Below, piece after piece: positions 34,912-42,711 of a DNA stretch of 64,000 nt. The translations under genes were made by a program, and so were the position numbers. How positions within the stretch are numbered: position 1 is the first letter of the stretch; every line of letters begins with the position of its first letter. The notes under the pieces were generated by a model that saw nothing but the letters and a program-made list of their open reading frames with translations, was not told where the DNA came from and searched no databases. Source of the stretch: an uncultured Muribaculaceae bacterium (GTDB lineage Bacteria; Bacteroidota; Bacteroidia; Bacteroidales; Muribaculaceae); the NCBI GenBank assembly GCA_934667475.1, contig CAKUMB010000001.1, positions 1 to 64,000 of the forward strand. The letters are read 5' to 3'.

Positions 34912-35511
34912 ATGAAAAAAAGGTTAATAGCAACAATTGTTGCTGTAGCGGCTTTAGCCTGCACCGTCCAAGCACAAGAAATGTATTACGGTGAGGGCGA
35001 CCACCATGTGCAGATTGAGGCCGGAATGGATATGTGCTACGGTATGCCTAAGTTCCGCGACATGACATCAAAGGTGAAATTTGGCTTCTATAGCGAGGTG
35101 CGTTACCGCTTCTCCTCTTGCCCCATCGATGTGGGCGCATACATTAGCCGAGATTTCACTTGCCGCGACTGGAGCGGAAACCGCATTGACTTCTGCAACA
35201 CCAACATAATGGTCACAGCCGACTACAACTATCGCATAAGCCGCTTCTTCACCGCATTTGGCGGAGTGGGAATTGGTGAAGTTACCGGCATGGACATTTC
35301 TGACAAAGACGCTGAGATAAAGCTCGGCCCGTTTGGCTACTCGGTGGCGCAGAGCGGACCGAGCGCAAAATTTGCGTTTATGCCGCGCGTGGGTGTCACG
35401 GCATGGAACTTGCTGCGCCTCACTGTGGGCTATAAGGCGCAGGGCACCCTCAACAGCCACGCGTTTGTGTCGCTGGGCCTCACTCTGGGCCTGGGACGCA
35501 TTAAGCGCTGA
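34912..35511 (+). CDS. small outer-membrane beta-barrel protein
   Basis: A 199-residue protein with a signal peptide cut after AQA (AALACTVQAQEM). The mature part alternates polar and hydrophobic residues in about eight strands (VQIEAGMDMCYGM; KFGFYSEVRYRFS; NIMVTADYNYRIS; FTAFGGVGIGEV; LRLTVGYKAQG; FVSLGLTLGLGRI), as in OmpA/OmpX-like barrels of Bacteroidetes. Third gene of the exported cassette, 13 bases after the large lipoprotein, followed by a long terminator hairpin. It may anchor or export its operon partners; no specific function can be given. Confidence 0.75.
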   Translation: MKKRLIATIVAVAALACTVQAQEMYYGEGDHHVQIEAGMDMCYGMPKFRDMTSKVKFGFYSEVRYRFSSCPIDVGAYISRDFTCRDWSGNRIDFCNTNIMVTADYNYRISRFFTAFGGVGIGEVTGMDISDKDAEIKLGPFGYSVAQSGPSAKFAFMPRVGVTAWNLLRLTVGYKAQGTLNSHAFVSLGLTLGLGRIKR

Positions 35512-35532
35512 CGCCAAGATCAGGCTATATTC

Positions 35533-35589
35533 ACGGCCGTGCGGCCCGCGCCATGCGTTGCATGGCGCGGAGCCGCACGGCCGTTTTTT
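35533..35589 (+). terminator. long terminator hairpin after the exported cassette
   Basis: A 24-bp stem (35533-35556 with 35560-35584, one bulged A at 35571) with a 3-base loop, followed by TTTTTT. It is unusually long for a terminator in this window. Confidence 0.9.
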
Positions 35590-35632
35590 GCCATAATGGG
35601 CGGCAAATGCGGCGATTGTGAAAAAAAATAAG

Positions 35633-35640
35633 TAAATTTG
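35633..35640 (+). promoter_or_regulatory. -7 element of trpS
   Basis: TAAATTTG, about 80 bases before the trpS ATG. The nearest upstream TTG is too close (14 bases) for a proper -33 element. Confidence 0.4.
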
Positions 35641-35719
35641 TGAATTGATTCAGTCCGCCTGGCCGCAAAACTACGCCACCAGGCACTTATAAATATTTAA
35701 AACACCACACAGAATAATT

Positions 35720-36817
35720 ATGGGAAAAGTAATACTCACAGGCGACCGCCCCACTGGCCGCCTTCACATAGGCCACTACGTGGGCTCGCTGCGCCGCCGC
35801 GTGGAGCTGCAGAACTCGGGTGAGTTCGACAAGATATTCATCATGATTGCCGACGCGCAGGCGCTGACCGACAATGCCGACAACCCCGACAAGATACGCC
35901 AAAACATCATTGAGGTGGCACTCGACTATCTGGCGGCCGGCCTCGACCCCGAGAAGAGCACCATCTTCATCCAGTCGCAGGTGCCCGAGCTGTGCGAGCT
36001 GGCATTCTACTACATGAACCTGGTGACTGTGTCGCGCCTGCAGCGCAACCCCACAGTGAAGACCGAAATACAGATGCGCAACTTCGAGACGAGCATACCC
36101 GTGGGATTCTTCACCTACCCCATAAGCCAGGCGAGCGACATCACCGCATTCAAGGCCACCACCGTGCCCGCCGGTGAAGACCAGGAGCCCATGATTGAGC
36201 AGGCGCGCGAAATAGTGCGCCGCTTCAACGGCATATATGGCGACACGCTGGTGGAGCCCGAAATATTGCTGCCTGGCAACGCCGCCTGCATGCGCCTGCC
36301 CGGCACCGACGGCAAGGCCAAGATGAGCAAGTCGCTGGGCAACTGCATCTATCTGAGCGACACTGCCGAGGAGGTGGCCAAGCGCGTGAAGACCATGTAT
36401 ACCGACCCCAACCACCTGCGCGTGCAAGACCCCGGCAACACCGATGGCAACTGCGTGTTTATCTACCTCGATGCCTTCTGCCGCGACGAGCACTTTGCAA
36501 AATACTGGCCCGAATACCACAACCTTGAGGAGGTGAAGGCCCACTACCGCCGCGGCGGCCTGGGCGACGTGAAGGTGAAGAAGTTCCTCACAGCCGTGCT
36601 GCAAGAGGAGCTTGAGCCCATACGCCAGCGCCGCAAAGAGTTTGAAAAAGACATTCCAGCCGTGTATGCCATTCTGCGCCGCGGCTGCGAGGAGGCCCGT
36701 GCTATGGCCGCGCAGACCCTCGATGAGGTGCGCAAGGCCATGCGCATCAACTACTTCGACGACGAGGCCCTCATCGCCGAGCAGGCACGCCGCTTTGCCG
36801 AGCAGGCTGAAAAATAG
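35720..36817 (+). CDS. trpS: tryptophanyl-tRNA synthetase
   Basis: A 365-residue class I aminoacyl-tRNA synthetase charging tRNA-Trp. The HIGH motif is in GRLHIGHYVGSL near residue 15 and the KMSKS motif in KAKMSKSLGN near residue 200; TGDRPTGRLH at the N-terminus and PAGEDQEPMIEQAREI are typical of TrpS. Length is slightly above E. coli TrpS (334). It stands alone between hairpins on both sides. Confidence 0.96.
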   Translation: MGKVILTGDRPTGRLHIGHYVGSLRRRVELQNSGEFDKIFIMIADAQALTDNADNPDKIRQNIIEVALDYLAAGLDPEKSTIFIQSQVPELCELAFYYMNLVTVSRLQRNPTVKTEIQMRNFETSIPVGFFTYPISQASDITAFKATTVPAGEDQEPMIEQAREIVRRFNGIYGDTLVEPEILLPGNAACMRLPGTDGKAKMSKSLGNCIYLSDTAEEVAKRVKTMYTDPNHLRVQDPGNTDGNCVFIYLDAFCRDEHFAKYWPEYHNLEEVKAHYRRGGLGDVKVKKFLTAVLQEELEPIRQRRKEFEKDIPAVYAILRRGCEEARAMAAQTLDEVRKAMRINYFDDEALIAEQARRFAEQAEK

Positions 36818-36847
36818 GCCTGCGCAAATTCACACACGCATCACCGT

Positions 36848-36878
36848 CGGGCCGCCCACCATGTTGGTGGGCGGCCCG
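36848..36878 (+). terminator. hairpin after trpS
   Basis: Perfect 13-bp GC-rich stem CGGGCCGCCCACC (36848-36860) with GGTGGGCGGCCCG (36866-36878), loop of 5. No T run follows directly; a TATTTTT comes 17 bases later, so termination may be inefficient or assisted. Confidence 0.6.
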
Positions 36879-36922
36879 GCTGCATTATCACCGCTATTTT
36901 TAATGATGTCGACCCGCAGGCA

Positions 36923-36953
36923 TTGCCGCAATTAATTATTTTTCATATCTTTG
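36923..36953 (+). promoter_or_regulatory. promoter of the exported protein gene at 37065
   Basis: TTG (36923-36925), 20 bases, then TATCTTTG (36946-36953), a full -33/-7 match. The leader to the ATG is about 105 bases, long for this window. Confidence 0.75.
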
Positions 36954-37064
36954 CACATATGGGCGCACATGTGCCGCCCGCCAACCAGCAAAGAAACTCT
37001 TAAACAGATTTTTCTCACATATTTTTTTATAACAACTTATTCACTCTAACACATTATTCGATTT

Positions 37065-38138
37065 ATGAAGAAAAGTGTACTCACACTCGCCGCACTGGCA
37101 ATCAGTGCCATGGCTGCAAACGCAGCGGCACCCTCTGCTGCCGACCTGGCAAAGTATAACATCCGCATCGACTTCATCGGTGACTCCATCAACTACCCCA
37201 CCACCGGCAAGACCACTGTGACCTATGCCACCGAAGGCAACACCGGTACCATCAACATCGCCGAGCCGTCGGGTCTGGTGAACCTTAAGGCCAACGTCGA
37301 CTGGACTGCAGGCACGCTCACCATGGCGCCCCAAATGTGCGGCATGGACGAGGACACCTACGACTACCTGATGATTGTGCCCGCCGCCGACAAGGCCAAG
37401 AACCCGACTGAAATCTACAGCTCGAAGATGGGCGGCACCGCCGGCGAGGCAGGCATCACCTTCGGCCCGTGGAACCTGATTCGCACCGGCACCGACTTCT
37501 CTACCAACAAGGGCACCGTGTATGCCAATGACATCAACACCCGCATCGTGAAGGCCAACGCCACCGTGAAGCTGGGCCGCCTCACCGACGACAACGACGA
37601 CTACACCTATGCCAAGGGCGAGGAACTGGAGATGCCCGCATTTGCCGAGCAAAACGGCAACCGCCTCACCGTGTATAACTTCGACGAGATGGGCGCTTGC
37701 CTGGTGCTCGACCTCAACGGCACCACCTGCACCGCCAAGGGCAATGAGGTGGTGTATCGCAGAAACGCCCGCCAGACCTACACCGCCGTGGCCCTTGACC
37801 CCTCTATCATTGGCTCGGAGAGCGTGGTGCGCGCCAACAACCCCGACGTGGCCGGCACCATTGAGGGCAAAAAAGTGATAAAGCTGGGCTACTTCGGCCT
37901 GCTGCGCACCACAGGCACCGCCGACCGCGGCCTCTACTACAGCGCCACCATCACCCTCGACAACGAACTCAACATCACCTCCACCGGCATCGACAGCAAC
38001 GTGGCCGGCAAGCAGGTGGCATCGGAGGTTTACTACAACCTGGCCGGCATGGCATCGGCACAGCCCTTCAGCGGCGTCAACGTGAAGGTGACCACCTACA
38101 CCGACGGCTCCAAGAAGGCCGAGAAGGTGGTGCGCTAA
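37065..38138 (+). CDS. exported protein sharing N-terminal domain and C-terminal tail with the GLUG-repeat protein
   Basis: A 357-residue secreted protein: signal peptide MKKSVLTLAALAISAMAANA, then a beta-rich domain of about 240 residues, then a C-terminal tail. The landmarks VDWTAGTLT, FGPWNLI, PAFAEQ and LTVYNF occur in the same order, at similar spacing, in residues 55-340 of the protein at 3541-7833 (VDWRTGTVT, LDPWTLL, PVIAEQ, VTLYNF). The last 36 residues (YYNLAGMASAQPFSG...VTTYTDGSKKAEKV) resemble the other protein's tail and, loosely, type IX secretion sorting domains (Y.L.G...G.Y......G). It is monocistronic, with its own consensus promoter and terminator. No function is known to me. 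Confidence 0.8.
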   Translation: MKKSVLTLAALAISAMAANAAAPSAADLAKYNIRIDFIGDSINYPTTGKTTVTYATEGNTGTINIAEPSGLVNLKANVDWTAGTLTMAPQMCGMDEDTYDYLMIVPAADKAKNPTEIYSSKMGGTAGEAGITFGPWNLIRTGTDFSTNKGTVYANDINTRIVKANATVKLGRLTDDNDDYTYAKGEELEMPAFAEQNGNRLTVYNFDEMGACLVLDLNGTTCTAKGNEVVYRRNARQTYTAVALDPSIIGSESVVRANNPDVAGTIEGKKVIKLGYFGLLRTTGTADRGLYYSATITLDNELNITSTGIDSNVAGKQVASEVYYNLAGMASAQPFSGVNVKVTTYTDGSKKAEKVVR

Positions 38139-38177
38139 TCAATAGCGGCACACGCCTGCAACAGAAACAAAAAAACG

Positions 38178-38243
38178 GCAAGAGCCGCCACTGCACCGCA
38201 CCCAAGTTTTGCGGACATGGCGGCTCTTGCTGCGCATTTTTTT
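38178..38243 (+). terminator. terminator of the exported protein gene
   Basis: Perfect 13-bp stem GCAAGAGCCGCCA (38178-38190) with TGGCGGCTCTTGC (38218-38230), a 27-base loop, then TGCGCATTTTTTT. Confidence 0.82.
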
Positions 38244-38321
38244 GACACCGCTTGTGGGCACACAGGGTGGCCGTTACGGCAAAAAGCAGTAACTTTGCAC
38301 CCGCAAAACGCACAAAAGGCA

Positions 38322-38924
38322 ATGGACAACGAAAAAAGCAAACGAGTGGGCATATGCGTGTATGGCGCATCGAGCAGCCGCATTGCGGCCGCCTACACCG
38401 CCGCCGCGCGCCAGCTTGGCAGCCTCATAGCCGCCAAGGGCTGGGACTGCATCAACGGAGCCGGCTCGCACGGACTGATGCGCGCCGCCAGCGACGGCGC
38501 CCTCGACGCCGGCGGCACCGCTACGGGCGTGATTCCGCGATTCATGGTGGACAACGGCTGGAGCTACAGCCGGCTCACGCGCACCATAGTCACCACCGAC
38601 ATGCACCAGCGCAAGCGCACCATGGCCTCGATGGCCAGCGCATTTGTGGCCATGCCCGGCGGCTGCGGCACCATCGAGGAGCTTATGGAGGTGTTCACAT
38701 GGATTCAGCTGGGCATCATCGACAGCGGCAAGCCGCTGGTGGTGCTCAACACCGGCGGCTACTACAACCACCTCATAGCCCAAGTGGAGCAAAGCGCGGC
38801 CGAGGGCTTCATGAAGCCCTCCCACCGCTCACTGTGGCACATAGCAGCCACCCCTCAGCAAGCCGTAGAGGCCATTGAGCGGGCCTTCGGGCAAGGGCCG
38901 CAGCCTGTGGAGTCGAAATACTGA
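38322..38924 (+). CDS. LOG-family nucleotide phosphoribohydrolase
   Basis: A 200-residue Rossmann-like protein of the LOG family (cytokinin riboside 5'-monophosphate phosphoribohydrolase, TIGR00730), which removes ribose-5-phosphate from nucleoside monophosphates; the bacterial substrate is uncertain. It has VGICVYGASSS, GAGSHGLMRAASDGAL and the family signature MPGGCGTIEELMEV, plus the substrate-loop arginine in HQRKRTM. The start at MDNEKSKR (38322) follows a -7 element TAACTTTG at 38290-38297; an earlier in-frame ATG would include the terminator hairpin. DUF4271 follows after 65 bases. Confidence 0.9.
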   Translation: MDNEKSKRVGICVYGASSSRIAAAYTAAARQLGSLIAAKGWDCINGAGSHGLMRAASDGALDAGGTATGVIPRFMVDNGWSYSRLTRTIVTTDMHQRKRTMASMASAFVAMPGGCGTIEELMEVFTWIQLGIIDSGKPLVVLNTGGYYNHLIAQVEQSAAEGFMKPSHRSLWHIAATPQQAVEAIERAFGQGPQPVESKY

Positions 38925-38989
38925 CCCCACAGGCGCGGCAATAGAGAAAAGAGAGACAGGAAGCAGACAAAATAAAGACTATCAAAACA

Positions 38990-39901
38990 ATGGCAAAGAC
39001 TCACGCCACACACACAGCACACGGCAGCCAGCAGGCAGCACAGGCGCGCCCCGACACCACAGCCAGGGCCGACACCGCACGCACCGACTCGGCCGCCACA
39101 CAGCCCTTCGCCCCTAAATATCTGAGCGGCTTTCCCGACTCGGTGGGCAACGACACCACCGTGCGGCCCTGCTCCAGCCTGCCCGTGGTGGCCACACCCA
39201 CGCAAGAAGCCGTGGAGCAATACAGCAACTCGCCCCTGCACGACACCGGCTCGATGTGCCTGCTGATGGCCGCGATATTCTTCATAGCCATCAGCTACCG
39301 CACGGGCTACCGCTATCTTGAGAATTTCGCCCACAACATGTTCTCGGTGAAGCGCCGCGAAAACCTGTTTGACGACCACACCGTGAACGACACCGCCATA
39401 ATGAGCGCGCTGGTGGCCAACACCTGCATCATGGAGGGCCTGTTGCTGTTCTACGGCATCACAGCCTCGGTGCCTGGCATCGCCACCGCCATGCAGGCCC
39501 GCGTGTGGCTGTATGTGGGCGCGCTCACGGGCTGCACGCTGGCATTCTATGCCCTGCAACTGCTGCTCTACAACCTGCTGGGCTACGTGTTTGCCGACCG
39601 CACCGCCACCAAGCTGTGGGTGGCCGGCTACAACGCCACACAGTCGCTGCTGGGCCTGGCTCTGCTGCCCGTGGTGGTGGTCACGCTGGTGTATCCGGCT
39701 ACCATAGGCACCACCCTCACAGTGGCCGCGGTGATGTATGTGTGCTCGCGTATTGTGTTCGTTAGTAAAGGGTTTAGGCTTTTTTTTAGCGATTTTCGAG
39801 CGAGTTTGTATTTTATTTTGTACCTTTGCAGTGTCGAAATTGTGCCCCCTGCCGCAATGCTCGCCGGCACGATAAAAATGTGTGAATTATTACAGTCATA
39901 A
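38990..39901 (+). CDS. DUF4271 polytopic membrane protein
   Basis: A 303-residue inner-membrane protein. The first ~75 residues are polar and Ala/Thr-rich without a signal peptide. Six or so membrane helices follow (SMCLLMAAIFFIAISY; IMEGLLLFYGITA; LYVGALTGCTLAFY; LLGLALLPVVVVTLVY; LTVAAVMYVCSRIV; YFILYLCSVEIVPPAAML). The pattern and its place directly before hemD are those of DUF4271, found across Bacteroidetes. The last ~45 codons are strikingly A/T-rich and contain a -7 element for hemD. Function unknown. Confidence 0.85.
   Translation: MAKTHATHTAHGSQQAAQARPDTTARADTARTDSAATQPFAPKYLSGFPDSVGNDTTVRPCSSLPVVATPTQEAVEQYSNSPLHDTGSMCLLMAAIFFIAISYRTGYRYLENFAHNMFSVKRRENLFDDHTVNDTAIMSALVANTCIMEGLLLFYGITASVPGIATAMQARVWLYVGALTGCTLAFYALQLLLYNLLGYVFADRTATKLWVAGYNATQSLLGLALLPVVVVTLVYPATIGTTLTVAAVMYVCSRIVFVSKGFRLFFSDFRASLYFILYLCSVEIVPPAAMLAGTIKMCELLQS
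39821..39828 (+). promoter_or_regulatory. -7 element inside the DUF4271 gene, likely for hemD
   Basis: TACCTTTG in an A/T-rich patch 89 bases before the hemD start. A weak TTCG at 39795-39798 is the only -33 candidate. Confidence 0.4.
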
Positions 39902-39916
39902 AAACTTTATAATAGC

Positions 39917-40663
39917 GTGAAGATTAAGAAAATCCTGGTGTCGCAGCCAAAGCCGACATCTGAAAAATCTCCATATTTCGACCTTGAAAAAAAGTATGGT
40001 GTGGAAGTGGTTTTCCGCCCATTTATCAAAATCGAGGGTCTTACGTCAAAGGAATTCCGCCAGTCAAAAGTTTCGATCAACGATCACACCGCCGTTATAT
40101 TCACGGCGCGTACGGCCATTGACCACTACTTCAGGCTGTGCAAGGAGTTGCGCTTTGAGGTGCCCGACACAATGAAATATTTCTGCGTGAGCGAGGCTGT
40201 GGCCCACTATCTGCAAAAATACATAGTGTACCGCAAGCGCAAGATATTCTATAGCGAAACCGGCAAGATTCAAGACCTGCTGCCGCTGCTCGACAAGCAC
40301 AACAAGGAGAACTTCCTGTTCCCCATAAGCGATGTGCACGACAACAAGCAGGCCGTGATTGAGGCCCGCGGGCTCAACTGCACCGAGGCTGTGATGTATC
40401 GCACGGTGAGCAACAAGATTCAGCCCGACGAGACGTTTGACTACGACATGCTCATCTTCTTCACTCCGGCAGGCATCAAATCGCTAAAGGAAAGCTTCCC
40501 CGACTTCGTGCAGGGCGACATTGCCATTGGCGGCATGGGTACGAAGACCATTGAGGAAATCAAGAAGGAGGGTCTGCGCCTCGACATCACCACATCGCCG
40601 CAGGCGCCATCGATGGCCGCCGCCATAGGCCAGTATCTCGACAAGGTGCAGCAGCAGGCATAA
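39917..40663 (+). CDS. hemD: uroporphyrinogen-III synthase
   Basis: A 248-residue HemD-like protein that would close hydroxymethylbilane with inversion of ring D to give uroporphyrinogen III. It has the two-lobed pattern of this weakly conserved family: VIFTARTAIDHYF, YFCVSEAVAHYL, FLFPISD, then LIFFTPAGIKSL, AIGGMGTKTIEEI and the C-terminal SPQAPSMAAAIGQYL. The start codon is GTG at 39917, 15 bases after DUF4271, consistent with the usual Bacteroidetes gene pair. The KKIKKILVSQPKPTSEKSPY-type N-terminus is typical of the phylum. A strong palindromic terminator follows. Confidence 0.88.
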   Translation: MKIKKILVSQPKPTSEKSPYFDLEKKYGVEVVFRPFIKIEGLTSKEFRQSKVSINDHTAVIFTARTAIDHYFRLCKELRFEVPDTMKYFCVSEAVAHYLQKYIVYRKRKIFYSETGKIQDLLPLLDKHNKENFLFPISDVHDNKQAVIEARGLNCTEAVMYRTVSNKIQPDETFDYDMLIFFTPAGIKSLKESFPDFVQGDIAIGGMGTKTIEEIKKEGLRLDITTSPQAPSMAAAIGQYLDKVQQQA

Positions 40664-40686
40664 GCCACCCACTGCATACAAGCATA

Positions 40687-40733
40687 AGGAGCCATTATTT
40701 GTGACGTCACAAATAATGGCTCCTCTTTTTTTT
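40687..40733 (+). terminator. 38-bp perfect palindrome with T run after hemD
   Basis: Bases 40687-40724 form a perfect 38-bp palindrome centred on TGACGTCA, followed by CTTTTTTTT. As RNA it is a near-loopless hairpin, so it should end hemD transcription. It lies directly before the convergent HxlR gene. Confidence 0.85.
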
Positions 40734-41101
40734 CACTGCCGCACACTGCTGCCGGTGCGGTCGTGCATTATGCCGGCCATGTGGCTTGCCGCCCAGTTCA
40801 CAAGCTCCTCCACAAGCGGGATGAACGATATGGCCCTGTCGGTGAGCGAGTATTCCACGCGCGGCGGCACCTCGGCATACACCTTGCGTGCCACAAAACC
40901 ATCGCGCTCAAGCGAGCGCAGGGTTGACGTGAGCACCTTTTGGGAAATGTCGGGAATGCTCTTGTGCAAGGCATTGAAGCGCATGCTTCCCCTGTTGCGC
41001 ATTGTGTAGATGATCAGCAGCGACCACTTGCCGCAAATATGCGCCAGCACATTGCGCACTGGGCAGTCTTGAAACACTGTATCGGTAATTTGACTGTTCA
41101 T
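40733..41101 (-). CDS. HxlR-family transcriptional regulator
   Basis: A 122-residue winged-helix regulator. The family signature is clear: CPVRNVLAHICGKWSLLIIY, MRFNALHKSIPDISQKVL, LRSLERDGFVARKVYAEVPP and RVEYSLTDRAISFIPLVEEL. Cysteines 13 and 23 lie where several HxlR members (for example HypR and YodB) carry redox-sensing cysteines, so oxidant or electrophile sensing is plausible but inferred. It is divergent from the cupin gene at 41322, the usual arrangement for a regulator and its target. The intergenic region has repeated AAAGTAAC sites. Confidence 0.92.
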   Translation of the reverse strand: MNSQITDTVFQDCPVRNVLAHICGKWSLLIIYTMRNRGSMRFNALHKSIPDISQKVLTSTLRSLERDGFVARKVYAEVPPRVEYSLTDRAISFIPLVEELVNWAASHMAGIMHDRTGSSVRQ

Positions 41102-41128
41102 AAACCACTTGTTTTCATCATTACTCTA

Positions 41129-41287
41129 CAAAAGTAACCAAGTTTCACAAACTCAGCATGCACTAAAATGTTAAACTAATGTAATCTCGGCACACCCAAC
41201 AAGCTGCAACTCAGCAATACTTACCTGAAAGTAACCTACTAACCCGTCTGTGCCCTATTGCAAAAAAGCCTGAGCAAGAGTTACTTT
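41129..41287. promoter_or_regulatory. divergent HxlR/cupin control region with three AAAGTAAC sites
   Basis: AAAGTAACC occurs at 41131-41139 and 41228-41236, and its inverse GTTACTTT at 41280-41287. The first overlaps a minus-strand -7 element (TACTTTTG, 41129-41136) for the regulator; the third abuts a TTACTTTG (near -7) 34 bases before the cupin ATG. They could be operators or simply promoter elements. Confidence 0.4.
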
Positions 41288-41321
41288 GCAGCATTAAAAC
41301 AACTAAAAACACAACTAAGCA

Positions 41322-41771
41322 ATGAAGCAGATAGGAAACATCATCAGTGAGAAAAATGTGACCGCCGCAAACTTTGGCAAAATGGCCAACCTGAACGAAT
41401 ATGTGCTGGAACTGGGGCCTAATGTGAAAATTCCAGGCAAGGTGTTTGGAGGCCAGGCTGTTGGCGCCACAGGCAGTGAATTTTCGTTTCAGTCATTTGC
41501 CCCGGGCACCGAGACAGGTTTTCTTCACACCCACAAATGCCACGAGGAGCTGTACTTCTTCCTGAGCGGCAACGGCGAGTTTCAGGTCGACGGCAAGGTG
41601 TTTGCCGTGGGCGAGGGAAGTGTGGTGAGAGTGGCCCCCGACGGCAAACGCTCGGTGCGCAACAACGGCTCAGAGCCATTGGTGATGCTGTGTGTGCAGT
41701 ATCGCGGCAACACATTCACGGCCGATGACTCAGCCGATGGCGTGATACTCAACGACAAGGTTGAGTGGTAG
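41322..41771 (+). CDS. cupin-domain protein
   Basis: A 149-residue single-domain cupin. Motif 1 (HTHKCHEELYFFLSGNGEF) supplies the His/His/Glu metal ligands, and the second half (VRVAPDGKRSVRNNGSEPLVMLCVQY) has the usual Gly/Asn turn although the third His is not conserved. Cytosolic, no signal peptide. Its divergence from an HxlR regulator suggests that it is the regulated gene, perhaps in detoxification or redox stress. The substrate cannot be told. Confidence 0.88.
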   Translation: MKQIGNIISEKNVTAANFGKMANLNEYVLELGPNVKIPGKVFGGQAVGATGSEFSFQSFAPGTETGFLHTHKCHEELYFFLSGNGEFQVDGKVFAVGEGSVVRVAPDGKRSVRNNGSEPLVMLCVQYRGNTFTADDSADGVILNDKVEW

Positions 41772-41814
41772 TCTACTGGGCGCACAATAGATAACGCATC
41801 ACAAAAGTCGGAGC

Positions 41815-41857
41815 CAGTGGCGCAATGTGCCACTGGCTCCGACTTACTTATTAACGG
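41815..41857. terminator. bidirectional terminator between cupin and sigma-factor operon
   Basis: Perfect 17-bp stem AAGTCGGAGCCAGTGGC (41815-41831) with its complement at 41839-41855, 7-base loop, between convergent genes. Flanking T or A runs are short on both sides. Confidence 0.7.
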
Positions 41858-41865
41858 ATGTGCCG

Positions 41866-42321
41866 TTATCTGTTGCGGCGCGACTGATTTTTTGCGGAAG
41901 CTCTTTTTTTCATAAGCCGCTGGCGCATGCTCTTTTCCAGCTCATACACACGCTGGATTTGGGCCTGAGTAAGAAAAGTGGAATACCGCTTGTAATACTT
42001 CTGCCTGATGTCAAGAATTTTCTGACTCCGCTCAAAGTTCTGCTGAATTTGCTGTTTGGGGTTGACATTGGAAGCCTCACCCTTCTGGCGGCGCGCCCCC
42101 AATGCCCAAATCTCTTTTTGACACTGGCAATATGCGTCTACAAACTTTTCCTCGGTCTTGTCGTCGAGCGCGATTTCGTGGGCTATGTGCCTTGCCTGCG
42201 CCACAGCCAGCTGCTCGCGGCTTTGGCGCTGCTTGCCGGTGGTTGGCTGGTTGGCCGCACTGGCACCTAAAGTCAGAGCCGCAGCCACCACGAAAGTCAT
42301 AATTCTAATAAGAGTATTCAT
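41866..42321 (-). CDS. exported helical protein of the sigma-factor operon (CpxP/Spy-like)
   Basis: A 151-residue protein starting at MNTLIRIM (42321), with a signal peptide ending near GASAANQ. The mature part is charged and helical (REQLAVAQARHIAHEIALDD; KKQIQQNFERSQKILDI; YSTFLTQAQIQRVYELEKSM) and resembles the CpxP/Spy type of periplasmic stress proteins by eye, without the LTxxQ motif being exact (LTQAQ). It is third in an operon with an ECF sigma factor and a small membrane protein, 40 bases after the latter. A role in envelope stress sensing is inferred from that position. Confidence 0.72.
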   Translation of the reverse strand: MNTLIRIMTFVVAAALTLGASAANQPTTGKQRQSREQLAVAQARHIAHEIALDDKTEEKFVDAYCQCQKEIWALGARRQKGEASNVNPKQQIQQNFERSQKILDIRQKYYKRYSTFLTQAQIQRVYELEKSMRQRLMKKRASAKNQSRRNR

Positions 42322-42361
42322 AACATTCCTTTCTTTTTTCTTTTTTCTTTTTTTAATCCTG

Positions 42362-42703
42362 TCAATTCTGTTCGTCGAGAAACACATCTTCCTGATAAGC
42401 CTCAATTAAGTAAGCCTGGTCGCCAGGCGACAGCTGCTCGAAGGCTTCATCCACATCATCCCAGTCGCTTGACGGCTTGGCAAATGGCTGGCCGCATACA
42501 AGCATCACTGCCACCGAGGCAGCCGCGGCCATAGCGGCAGCCACAAAAGAGCCATACAGCATGCGCCTGCCGCGGCGGCTTCGGGCCTTAGGCTTGCCTA
42601 CTGTGGCATCGAGCACATTGCGCGTGATGCTGTCGAATGCACCCTCAGGCACATTGTAGGGCATGCGTCTGCCCACTTGGTCGAATTTGAATTCCTTATC
42701 CAT
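42362..42703 (-). CDS. small single-pass membrane protein, probable anti-sigma factor
   Basis: A 113-residue protein: about 47 polar, basic N-terminal residues (FDQVGRRMPYNVPEGAFDSI), one membrane helix near 48-70 (YGSFVAAAMAAAASVAVMLV) and an acidic C-terminal part (SSDWDDVDEAFEQLSPGDQ) outside. It sits 8 bases after the ECF sigma factor. The position, topology and size fit an anti-sigma factor, but no zinc-binding HxxxCxxC motif is present. Conserved short proteins like this often follow ECF genes in Bacteroidetes. Confidence 0.7.
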   Translation of the reverse strand: MDKEFKFDQVGRRMPYNVPEGAFDSITRNVLDATVGKPKARSRRGRRMLYGSFVAAAMAAAASVAVMLVCGQPFAKPSSDWDDVDEAFEQLSPGDQAYLIEAYQEDVFLDEQN

Positions 42704-42711
42704 GATTTTTT

